From NCBI GenBank assembly GCA_902464645.1, contig CABQKL010000104.1, forward strand, positions 1-6,052: a stretch of DNA of 6,052 nt. Reading direction: 5' to 3'. Below are positions 1 to 5,198 of this stretch, piece after piece. The position numbers and the translations under genes were made by a program. Each line of letters starts with the position of its first letter. Positions within the stretch are counted from its first letter, which is position 1. Below the pieces are notes generated by a model. That model worked only from the letters and a program-made list of their open reading frames with translations. It ran no database searches and was not told where the DNA came from. The stretch comes from an uncultured Collinsella sp. (GTDB taxonomy: Bacteria; Actinomycetota; Coriobacteriia; Coriobacteriales; Coriobacteriaceae).

Positions 1-135
1 CAGTTTGGTATCTGGACGATTGTGGCCATCGTGCTGCTGGTTGCGATGCTCTTCCAGATCTTCCGTCCCATGCCCAAACATGCATGGACCGATGAGGATG
101 AGACCAACGCTGCTTCTGCCGCAGTTTCCGCTTAA
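1..135 (+). CDS. feoB: C-terminal end of a membrane protein, probably ferrous iron transport protein B (FeoB), partial
   Basis: Only the last 44 codons and the TAA stop are present; the 5' part lies outside the window. The visible peptide has one hydrophobic membrane segment (about residues 4-21, WTIVAIVLLVAMLFQIF), then a short FRPMPKHAW stretch and an acidic, Ala-rich tail (DEDETNAASAAVSA) that should be cytoplasmic. FeoB permeases, which import Fe(II) across the inner membrane with an N-terminal G domain, commonly end in such a final helix followed by an FRP-type motif. The call rests mainly on the next gene, which encodes a FeoB-associated Cys-rich small protein. The G domain and the Gate motifs cannot be seen, so another polytopic membrane protein is possible. 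Confidence 0.6.
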   Translation, partial: QFGIWTIVAIVLLVAMLFQIFRPMPKHAWTDEDETNAASAAVSA

Positions 136-141
136 GTCCGA

Positions 142-219
142 ATAAGGATTAGCCCCTTTTCATGAGCCCGGGTGTCCCAGATAAGGATTAACCCCTTTCC
201 ACGAGCCCGGGTGTCCCAG
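142..219 (+). repeat. Perfectly abutting 39-bp tandem duplication
   Basis: Two head-to-tail copies, 142-180 and 181-219, match at 36 of 39 positions; the differences are at repeat positions 11 (g/a), 19 (t/c) and 22 (t/c). Each unit begins ataaggatta and ends gagcccgggtgtcccag. The second copy supplies the 5' arm of the terminator that follows, so the first copy carries a spare 5' arm (gcccggg, 166-172) with no matching 3' arm of its own. The unit lies just after the stop codon of the upstream gene and is non-coding. It probably arose by local slippage or unequal exchange. Confidence 0.9.
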
Positions 220-235
220 CGACCCCGGGCTTTTT
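204..235 (+). terminator. Intrinsic terminator after the feoB-like gene
   Basis: The arms gcccggg (205-211) and cccgggc (224-230) pair perfectly, with an extra A-T pair at 204/231, around a 12-nt loop, and are followed directly by TTTTT (231-235). The site is about 70 bp after the stop of the upstream gene. It should end that transcript and so separate it from the small Cys-rich gene downstream. The alternative 5' arm at 166-172 could form a longer-looped version of the same hairpin. Confidence 0.85.
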
Positions 236-268
236 GTGCATGGGAGACAGATTGCTTTGCCCCAGAAG

Positions 269-297
269 TTAAGATGTGGCGTTTCCGCAGATAAAAC
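269..297 (+). promoter_or_regulatory. Possible promoter for the small Cys-rich gene
   Basis: TTAAGA (269-274) and TAAAAC (292-297) are separated by 17 bp and each match 4 of 6 bases of the sigma-70 consensus. A promoter is expected somewhere in 236-376 because a terminator precedes the region and a gene with a good ribosome binding site follows. The match is weak and other boxes are possible, for example TAAAGT at 342-347 with a poor -35. Confidence 0.22.
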
Positions 298-330
298 CGA
301 CCAAAATAAACCTGTCCCTTTTTGGTAGGT
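296..330 (+). promoter_or_regulatory. Imperfect inverted repeat upstream of the FeoB-associated gene
   Basis: ACCGACCAAAA (296-306) and TTTTGGTAGGT (320-330) pair at 10 of 11 positions around a 13-nt spacer. It lies 47 bp before the start codon, in the leader or promoter of the Cys-rich gene. It has no T tract, so it is not a usual terminator. It could be a regulator-binding site or a leader hairpin. It does not clearly match the Fur or DtxR/IdeR consensus as I know them, so no regulator is assigned. Confidence 0.4.
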
Positions 331-376
331 GGAGAATGGGGTAAAGTAAGTGCTGGTTAACTAGAGGAGGCTTGCT

Positions 377-577
377 ATGGCACCTATCGATATTGTTGTA
401 CTGGCTGTTATCGGCGTTGCGTTTGTCGCCGTGTGCGTGCGCATCTACCGCAAGGGCACCTGCGCCGACTGCGCTCAGGGTGGCGTTTGCACGGGGCATT
501 GTTCTAACAAAAAGACGTGCGCCGCGCTTAAGGGCGTAGACAAAATCGCCAAAGACTTGGGCCGCGGTATCAAATAA
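377..577 (+). CDS. FeoB-associated Cys-rich membrane protein
   Basis: This 66-residue protein has one N-terminal transmembrane helix (about residues 5-22, IVVLAVIGVAFVAVCV), a basic RIYRKG stretch that suggests the rest is cytoplasmic, and a Cys-rich segment with C29, C32, C38, C42 and C48, including a CADC (CxxC) pair. The tail is Lys-rich (NKKTC, VDKIAKD). This architecture fits the FeoB-associated Cys-rich small-protein family (Pfam FeoB_associated), found next to feoB. Its role is not well established; a part in iron(II) uptake or metal handling at the membrane is inferred from the neighbourhood. The start is supported by a strong ribosome binding site, AGAGGAGG (363-370), 6 nt before the ATG. 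A terminator lies on either side, so it is probably a single-gene transcript rather than co-transcribed with the upstream gene. Confidence 0.78.
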   Translation: MAPIDIVVLAVIGVAFVAVCVRIYRKGTCADCAQGGVCTGHCSNKKTCAALKGVDKIAKDLGRGIK

Positions 578-590
578 GGTCCGGACATCC

Positions 591-625
591 AAGCGCTCCG
601 CGGGCATCCGTTCGCGGGGCGCTTT
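591..625 (+). terminator. Intrinsic terminator after the FeoB-associated gene
   Basis: Arms 591-602 (aagcgctccgcg) and 613-624 (cgcggggcgctt) pair along their whole length with a single G-T wobble and a 10-nt loop, beginning 14 bp after the stop codon. The T tract is short (TTT, 623-625, then gtgcattt), so the stem is strong but the tail is weak. It marks the end of the iron locus. Confidence 0.75.
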
Positions 626-721
626 GTGCATTTGAGGGAGAGCACGGCGAGTCGAAGAGTATTTTTGGGGTATCGTTAACTGGACTATTAATTGGCAACT
701 TATCTATAACGGAGTAACCGC

Positions 722-1801
722 ATGAGCGCTCGCGTAACCATGAAGGACATAGCCGCCGAGCTTGGCGTTTCCATCAATACCGTGCACAAAGCCCTGACGG
801 GAAAGGCCGGCGTGAGCGAATCCGTGCGCGCCAAGGTGAACGCTAAGGCCGAGGCCATGGGCTATCACCGCAACACAAGTGCCTCAAGCCTGCGCCGCAA
901 GGATATCAATCTGGTGTTTTGCCTGCCCCGCGCATCGCGCGAGGGAGCGTACTTTTTCCGTTACCTGTGGGAAGGCTGCAATCGCTTTGAACAGGAGGTT
1001 ATCGACCGGGGCATTACGGTTGAACGCGTTGAATTTGGCGTGGGCGGCTACGCTGATGCACTCGAGCAAATCGACGAGCGTCTGCAGGTGGGCGAGAAGA
1101 TTGATGGCTTGCTCGCCTATGCGCCGGGCGACGATCGTGCGACTGAGCTTTTGGGGCAGATCGCCGAGGCGGGCGTGACGATTGAGCTTGTCGACGGCGA
1201 CCGTCCGCATTTGAATCGTTTGGGTGCGAGCTTGGCCGATTATTCGACGGCAGGCAGCCTTATGGCCGAGCAGGCGGCAAACCTGGTCCATGCTTCTGGG
1301 GCCGACGCCCGCGTGCTCCTTTTGACAGGCGACCCATATACCGATTCGCACTATCTAACCGCCCGCGCCTTCCACAATTACCTTCGCGAGCACAATGTTC
1401 CCTGGCAGGTCGAGGATCTGACCGGTGCTCATGCCCAGGTCAAGCAGCTCGAGCACGAGCTCAACCAGCGTCTAAAGTCATCGGAAGCCCCCGAGTTGAT
1501 CTGCAGCGTGTTCGCCGTGGGCTCTGAGCTGATTGCCGATGCGCTTGTCTCGGCTAACAAGGCCGGCGAAGTAATGGTGATCGGCAACGACCTGTTCCCA
1601 GAAAGTGCGCTGGCCTTGCGTCGGGGCATCTTTACCAACATCGTCTACAAGGACCCGGTGAGTTTGGCATACCGTGGCGCCAAGACCTTAGGCGATTATC
1701 TGCTGTGGGGAAAGACGCCGGCGGAGCCTGTGCAAAAGGGGGCTGTTGAGATGGTGTTTGCCAGCAACGTCGATCGTTACTGCGAGCTCGCCGGAATCTA
1801 A
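722..1801 (+). CDS. LacI-family transcriptional repressor, probable regulator of the hexuronate operon
   Basis: The 359-residue protein has the usual LacI-family length and layout. A winged-free N-terminal helix-turn-helix is at about residues 4-50 (VTMKDIAAELGVSINTVHKA, then GVSESVRAKVNAKAEAMGY). A hinge helix with NTSASSLRRK (51-60) carries the Leu (L57) that in this family inserts at the central CpG of the operator. A periplasmic-binding-protein-like effector domain runs from about 62 to 345, with typical strands INLVFCLP, IDGLLAYAP, RVLLLTGDP and VMVIGND. The family binds DNA as a dimer and usually releases it on binding a sugar or sugar acid. The recognition helix reads NTVHKAL where many members have TVSRAL, so sequence preference may differ somewhat. 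The start is supported by GGAG (711-714), 7 nt before the ATG. The gene ends in its own terminator and is followed by two CG-centred palindromes at the uxaC promoter, so local control of uxaCBA is the most likely job; the effector (galacturonate, tagaturonate or a downstream acid) is unknown. Galacturonate genes in Escherichia coli are controlled by a GntR-type repressor instead. Confidence 0.88.
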   Translation: MSARVTMKDIAAELGVSINTVHKALTGKAGVSESVRAKVNAKAEAMGYHRNTSASSLRRKDINLVFCLPRASREGAYFFRYLWEGCNRFEQEVIDRGITVERVEFGVGGYADALEQIDERLQVGEKIDGLLAYAPGDDRATELLGQIAEAGVTIELVDGDRPHLNRLGASLADYSTAGSLMAEQAANLVHASGADARVLLLTGDPYTDSHYLTARAFHNYLREHNVPWQVEDLTGAHAQVKQLEHELNQRLKSSEAPELICSVFAVGSELIADALVSANKAGEVMVIGNDLFPESALALRRGIFTNIVYKDPVSLAYRGAKTLGDYLLWGKTPAEPVQKGAVEMVFASNVDRYCELAGI

Positions 1802-1807
1802 TGCGTT

Positions 1808-1864
1808 TAGGGAGTTCCCTACTTGCCGCGTACTTTTTGGCTGGGGATCGAAAAATTGTTTCGA
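1808..1864. repeat. Two short inverted repeats between the regulator stop and its terminator
   Basis: TAGGGA-gt-TCCCTA (1808-1821) has perfect 6-bp arms with a 2-nt spacer, and TCGAAA-aattg-TTTCGA (1848-1864) has perfect 6-bp arms with a 5-nt spacer. They lie in the 3' untranslated part of the regulator transcript. Neither resembles the GTGAACGTTCAC palindromes downstream. They may be chance or may shape the mRNA 3' end. Confidence 0.3.
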
Positions 1865-1904
1865 AGGCCGCTGATGGCGAATCTGCCGTCAGTGGCCTTT
1901 CTTT
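1863..1904 (+). terminator. Strong intrinsic terminator of the LacI-family gene
   Basis: Arms 1866-1878 (ggccgctgatggc) and 1885-1897 (gccgtcagtggcc) form a 13-bp stem with two G-T wobbles and a 6-nt loop; A-T pairs at 1864-1865 extend it. The tail is TTTCTTT (1898-1904). It separates the regulator gene from the uxaCBA promoter, so the operon needs its own promoter. Confidence 0.9.
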
Positions 1905-1979
1905 GTGCCGATCCAACGCAGGGTCCATGGCTCGGCAACCGTTAAGCGGTCAAAACCTACCGTTCGCCCCATGATGGTT

Positions 1980-1995
1980 AGGTGAACGTTCACCT
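1980..1995. promoter_or_regulatory. Operator 1: 16-bp perfect palindrome overlapping the -35
   Basis: AGGTGAACGTTCACCT is a perfect 16-bp palindrome with a central CG, the usual form of LacI-family operators. Its right half overlaps the proposed -35 box of the uxaC promoter. It shares 14 of 16 bases with the second palindrome, whose centre is 38 bp downstream. The likely ligand is the LacI-family protein encoded immediately upstream. A CRP-type site is less likely because the GTGA and TCAC halves are 4 bp apart rather than 6. Confidence 0.85.
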
Positions 1996-2018
1996 CGTAA
2001 CGCATTTTGCACTAAGAT
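1989..2018 (+). promoter_or_regulatory. uxaC: Predicted promoter of the uxaCBA operon
   Basis: TTCACC (1989-1994) and TAAGAT (2013-2018) are separated by 18 bp and each match 4 of 6 consensus bases. Transcription would start near 2025, giving a leader of about 60 nt before uxaC. The boxes are weak individually, but their position between the two palindromes is what a repressed promoter would show. Confidence 0.5.
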
Positions 2019-2033
2019 GGTGAACGTTCACTT
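2018..2033. promoter_or_regulatory. Operator 2: palindrome covering the predicted transcription start
   Basis: TGGTGAACGTTCACTT contains the perfect 12-bp palindrome GTGAACGTTCAC (2020-2031), the same core as operator 1. It lies directly after the proposed -10 box, so a bound repressor would block the start site. Centre-to-centre distance to operator 1 is 38 bp, about 3.6 helical turns, so the two dimers would not sit on the same face of the DNA. Confidence 0.83.
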
Positions 2034-2071
2034 AGAGGATGACGAGCGTATTGTGCGCCCGCTCCGCAAAC

Positions 2072-2078
2072 AAAGGGG
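2072..2078 (+). promoter_or_regulatory. uxaC: Ribosome binding site that fixes the uxaC start
   Basis: AAAGGGG lies 7 nt before the ATG at 2086. The in-frame ATG at 2017 has no such site and lies inside the promoter and operator 2, probably upstream of the transcription start, so it is not used. Confidence 0.75.
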
Positions 2079-2085
2079 TTGTTTG

Positions 2086-3513
2086 ATGAAAAACTTCATG
2101 GACGATCAGGATTTCCTGCTGAGCACCAAGACCGGCGAGGAGCTGTTCCACAACTTTGCCGAGGGCATGCCCATCGTCGACTATCACTGCCACATTTCTC
2201 CCAAGGAGATTTGGGAGGACAAGCGTTTCGAGAACATCACCGAGGTTTGGCTGGGCGGCGACCACTACAAGTGGCGCCTGATGCGTGCCAACGGCGTCGA
2301 CGAGCGTTTTATCACTGGCGACGCCCCTGCTCGCGAGAAGTTCCAAAAGTGGGCCGAGACCCTGGGTCGCTGCGTCGGCAACCCCGTCTTTGAGTGGAGC
2401 CACCTGGAGCTTAAGCGTTACTTTGGCTACGAGGGCGTCCTAAACGGCAAAACCGCTCAGGAGGTCTGGGACCTTGCCAACGCCAAGCTCGCTGAGGCCA
2501 GCTTTACCTGCCGTAACCTGATCAAGCAGTCCAACGTCCGCATGATCTGCACTACCGACGACCCCGCCGACAGCTTTGAGTGGCACAAGAAGATTGCCGC
2601 CGACGACAGTTTTGACGTTCAGGTCGTTCCCGCCATGCGCCCCGATGCCGCCCTGCGTATCGAGCGTGGCCAGGAGTTTGCCGACTACTGCAAGCACCTC
2701 TCCGAGGTTGCCGGCGTTGAGGTCAGCGACTTCGAGGGCATGAAGGCCGCCATCTCCAAACGCTACGATGTCGCCCACGAGCTGGGCTGCCGCGCTTCCG
2801 ACCACGCACTCGACTACGTTATGTACGTTCCGGCTACCGCCGACGAGATCGAGGCCATCTTTGCCAAGGGCCTTGCCGCCGAGCCGCTTACCGAGGACGA
2901 GGTCCTCAAGTACAAGACGGCCTTTATGCAGTTCGTCGCCGGCGAGTATGTCCGCCTTGGCTGGGCCATGCAGCTGCACTTTGGCTGCAAGCGTGACAAC
3001 AACCGCGCTATGTTCGCCAAGCTCGGTCCCGACACCGGCTACGATTGCATCTCCAACTACACGCCGTCCGACCAGCTGGCCGATTTCCTCAACTCCATCC
3101 AGGAGTCCACGGGTCTGCCCAAGACCATTCTGTACAGCCTGAACCCCATCGACAACACCATGATTGATACCGTGATGGGCTGCTTCCAGGAGGCTCCGAC
3201 CGCAGGCAAGATCCAGAACGGCTCTGCCTGGTGGTTCAACGACAACGAGGTCGGTATGCGCGAGCAGCTCACGGCTCTGGCTAACGAGGGCGTGCTGGGC
3301 AACTTTGTGGGCATGCTTACCGATTCCCGCTCCTTCCTGTCCTACCCGCGTCACGAGTACTTCCGTCGCGTGCTGTGCGGCGTGATCGGCGAGTGGGTCG
3401 AGCAGGGCAAGTATCCGGCCGACATGGAGCTGCTGGGAGCCATCGTGCGCGACATCAGCTACAACAACGCGGTTCGCTACTTTGGCTTTGACCTGGATAC
3501 CGTCGAGGCCTAA
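2086..3513 (+). CDS. uxaC: Glucuronate/galacturonate isomerase (uronate isomerase)
   Basis: UxaC (EC 5.3.1.12) interconverts D-galacturonate and D-tagaturonate, and D-glucuronate and D-fructuronate, in the cytoplasm; it is the first step of uronate catabolism. From the ATG at 2086 the protein has 475 residues, close to the roughly 470 of the Escherichia coli enzyme, and aligns from the start (FMDDQDFLL versus FMTEDFLL). Hallmarks of this amidohydrolase-superfamily member are DYHCH (32-36, the metal-binding HxH), GDHYKWRLMRANGV (58-71), TTDDP (156-160), RASDHALD (236-243), QLHFGCKRDNN (296-306), NGSAWWFND (378-386) and GMLTDSRSFLSYPRHEYFRR (409-428). A further in-frame ATG at 2098 is less likely because the ribosome binding site favours 2086. 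It is the first gene of the operon, under two palindromic operators, and is followed by a terminator-like hairpin before uxaB. Codons are strongly C-ending, consistent with high expression. The identification is very firm. Confidence 0.97.
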   Translation: MKNFMDDQDFLLSTKTGEELFHNFAEGMPIVDYHCHISPKEIWEDKRFENITEVWLGGDHYKWRLMRANGVDERFITGDAPAREKFQKWAETLGRCVGNPVFEWSHLELKRYFGYEGVLNGKTAQEVWDLANAKLAEASFTCRNLIKQSNVRMICTTDDPADSFEWHKKIAADDSFDVQVVPAMRPDAALRIERGQEFADYCKHLSEVAGVEVSDFEGMKAAISKRYDVAHELGCRASDHALDYVMYVPATADEIEAIFAKGLAAEPLTEDEVLKYKTAFMQFVAGEYVRLGWAMQLHFGCKRDNNRAMFAKLGPDTGYDCISNYTPSDQLADFLNSIQESTGLPKTILYSLNPIDNTMIDTVMGCFQEAPTAGKIQNGSAWWFNDNEVGMREQLTALANEGVLGNFVGMLTDSRSFLSYPRHEYFRRVLCGVIGEWVEQGKYPADMELLGAIVRDISYNNAVRYFGFDLDTVEA

Positions 3514-3539
3514 ACCCGCATCGAATCACACTGAACCCG

Positions 3540-3572
3540 GGAGCGCCGTTGCCACACGCGGCGCTCCGTTTT
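3540..3572 (+). terminator. Terminator-like hairpin between uxaC and uxaB
   Basis: Arms ggagcgccg (3540-3548) and cggcgctcc (3559-3567) pair perfectly over 9 bp, with a possible T-G pair inside, around an 8-10-nt loop, followed by GTTTTG (3568-3573). The T tract is short, so termination may be partial. It starts 26 bp after the uxaC stop, and uxaB begins 36 bp after it with no clear new promoter, so partial termination or mRNA-end protection is more likely than a full operon boundary. Confidence 0.72.
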
Positions 3573-3608
3573 GCTTGCACGCTAACAAACGCCTAAGGAG
3601 ACACATAG

Positions 3609-5123
3609 ATGGAGAACATCAGCTACGAGACGCTCAAGAAGATCGGCTACAAGGGCTACCTGCTGCCCAAGGACGCGCCCGAGAAGGTTCTGCAGTTTGG
3701 CGAGGGCAATTTCCTGCGCGCCTTCGTCGACCGCTTCTTTGACATGGGCAACGAGGCAACCGGCTGGAACGGCAAGGTTGTCATGGTGCAGCCCATCAGC
3801 GGCGCCTTTGGCTTTGCCGACGGCATCAATGCCCAGGACGACCTGTACACCGTGCTGGTGCGCGGCAAGGAGAACGGCAACACGGTTGACGAGTCCCGCG
3901 TGATCAGCGCCTGCAGCCGCTGCCTCAATCCGTATCGCGAGGACGACTACCGCGCCATGATGGAGGTTGCCGTCTCCGACGACCTGGAGATCATCGTCTC
4001 CAACACCACCGAGGCCGGTATCGCCTACGACCCGTCCTGCAAGGCCGACGACATGCCGCCCGCGAGCTTCCCCGCCAAGCTTGCCCAGGTGCTCCACACC
4101 CGCTGGGCTGCCGGCAAGCCGGGCGTCATCGTACTCGCCTGCGAGCTCATCGATCACAACGGCGAGGAGCTGCTGCGCATCATGAACCAGTATGTGAGCG
4201 ACTGGGGCTGGGAGGACGAGTTTTCGCAGTGGATGGCCAACGACTGCACCGTCTGCACCACGCTCGTCGACACCATCGTCCCGGGTCGTATCCGCGACCC
4301 CAAGGAGGCCGCTGCCGTGGCCGAGCGCCTGGGCTACGAGGATCCCTTCCTGGCCGTGCGCGAGCCCTTCCAGATGTGGGGCATCCAGGGCGACGAGTCG
4401 CTTGCCGAGAAGCTTCCCTTCGTAAAGGCCGGCCTGCCGGGCGTCTTTGTGACCCCCGATGTCACCCCGTACAAGAAGCGCAAGGTCCGCATCCTCAACG
4501 GCGCCCACACTGCCTTTGTTCCGGGCTCCTGGGTTGCCGGCTTTGACATCGTGCGCGATTGCATGCACGACGAGACCGTCCGCGGCTTCATGAACACCAT
4601 GCTCTACGACGAGGTCATCCCGACGCTTGCCGCCGACCTGGACGTCGAGGACTGCAAGGCCTTTGCTGCCGCCGTCGAGAACCGCTTCGACAACCCGTTT
4701 ATCGACCATGCGCTGCTCTCCATTTGCCTCAACTCCACCGCCAAATGGCGTGCTCGCGACCTGCCCACGCTCAAGGACTATGTTGCCGAGACCGGCAACC
4801 TGCCCAAGTGCCTGGTGACGAGCCTCGCTACGCTCATTGCCTTCTATACTCAGGAGCTCGTTGCTCGCGAGGGCGATGGCCTGCACCTGCGCCGCGCCGA
4901 CGGCACCGAGTACACCGCTCAGGACGATGCCTTCGTGCTCGATTTCTACGCCGCCCACGCCGGTACAGACGATGCCGAGCTGGTGCACGACGTGCTCACC
5001 AATGAGCAAATGTGGGGCGAGGACCTTACGCAGATCACCGGTCTCGAGGAGTTTGTCGTCAACGCGCTCACCGTCGTGCGCGTCGAGGGCGCCAAGCAGG
5101 CCTTCGCCAACGCTCAGGCGTAA
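3609..5123 (+). CDS. uxaB: Tagaturonate reductase (altronate oxidoreductase)
   Basis: UxaB (EC 1.1.1.58) reduces D-tagaturonate to D-altronate with NADH, the second step of galacturonate breakdown, in the cytoplasm. The 504-residue protein belongs to the polyol-specific long-chain (mannitol) dehydrogenase family. QFGEGNFLRAF (29-39) is the N-terminal nucleotide-binding motif; SNTTEAGI (131-138), CELIDHNG (178-185) and CTTLVDTIVPGR (216-227) follow; PYKKRKVRILNGAH (287-300) gives the catalytic K292-N297-H300 pattern of the family. Near the end, WGEDLTQITGLEEFV (469-483) matches the E. coli WEQDLTQVPGL segment. It is about 20 residues longer than the E. coli protein (483), partly from an N-terminal extension. 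UxuB (fructuronate reductase) is a related alternative, but TTEAGI, CELIDHNG and the uxaA neighbour favour UxaB. TAAGGAG (3594-3600) lies 8 nt before the ATG. Confidence 0.94.
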   Translation: MENISYETLKKIGYKGYLLPKDAPEKVLQFGEGNFLRAFVDRFFDMGNEATGWNGKVVMVQPISGAFGFADGINAQDDLYTVLVRGKENGNTVDESRVISACSRCLNPYREDDYRAMMEVAVSDDLEIIVSNTTEAGIAYDPSCKADDMPPASFPAKLAQVLHTRWAAGKPGVIVLACELIDHNGEELLRIMNQYVSDWGWEDEFSQWMANDCTVCTTLVDTIVPGRIRDPKEAAAVAERLGYEDPFLAVREPFQMWGIQGDESLAEKLPFVKAGLPGVFVTPDVTPYKKRKVRILNGAHTAFVPGSWVAGFDIVRDCMHDETVRGFMNTMLYDEVIPTLAADLDVEDCKAFAAAVENRFDNPFIDHALLSICLNSTAKWRARDLPTLKDYVAETGNLPKCLVTSLATLIAFYTQELVAREGDGLHLRRADGTEYTAQDDAFVLDFYAAHAGTDDAELVHDVLTNEQMWGEDLTQITGLEEFVVNALTVVRVEGAKQAFANAQA

Positions 5124-5134
5124 ATTCCCGGTGC

Positions 5135-5160
5135 AGGCGCCAGACGGCTTGCCCGCGCCT
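5135..5160 (+). other. Short hairpin in the uxaB-uxaA gap, function unclear
   Basis: AGGCGC (5135-5140) and GCGCCT (5155-5160) pair perfectly over 6 bp with a 14-nt loop. There is no T tract, so it is not a terminator; in a 75-bp GC-rich gap it could be chance or an mRNA-stability element. I see no promoter or GTGAACGTTCAC site in this gap. Confidence 0.25.
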
Positions 5161-5198
5161 CGACTTCTGCTCAACCTGTAGGGTTAGGACCATTTGTA

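Noticed and set aside
269..631. 120-codon open frame on the minus strand over the FeoB-associated gene
   Set aside because: It runs through both the small gene and its terminator hairpin, has no known domain, and the plus-strand frame has a strong ribosome binding site and a recognisable membrane and Cys-rich architecture.
681..710. Possible promoter TGGACT - 18 bp - TATAAC before the regulator gene
   Set aside because: The boxes are decent, but transcription would begin near 717, after the GGAG at 711-714, giving a leaderless message that conflicts with the clear ribosome binding site. A promoter must be near, but I cannot place it.
1020..1034. TTGAACGCGTTGAA inside the regulator gene as a third operator
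   Set aside because: It contains the palindrome AACGCGTT but not the GTGAACGTTCAC core, and it lies in coding sequence; chance is the simpler explanation.
1980..1995. CRP/FNR-type site
   Set aside because: GTGA and TCAC resemble CRP half-sites, but they are separated by 4 bp rather than 6 and the symmetry is centred on CG, which fits a LacI-family operator better.
2017..2085. 23-codon N-terminal extension of uxaC from the ATG at 2017
   Set aside because: That ATG lies within the -10 and operator 2, has no Shine-Dalgarno sequence, probably precedes the transcription start, and the extra residues have no counterpart in known UxaC proteins.
2440..3354. 304-codon open frame on the minus strand opposite uxaC
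   Set aside because: Same reason: it mirrors uxaC codon bias, has no recognisable domain and no ribosome binding site that I would trust.
3582..5174. 530-codon open frame on the minus strand opposite uxaB
   Set aside because: It is antisense to a firmly identified enzyme, its translation is a low-complexity Gly/Val/Leu/His/Asp-rich sequence with no recognisable domain, and long open antisense frames are expected from strongly C-ending GC-rich codons.
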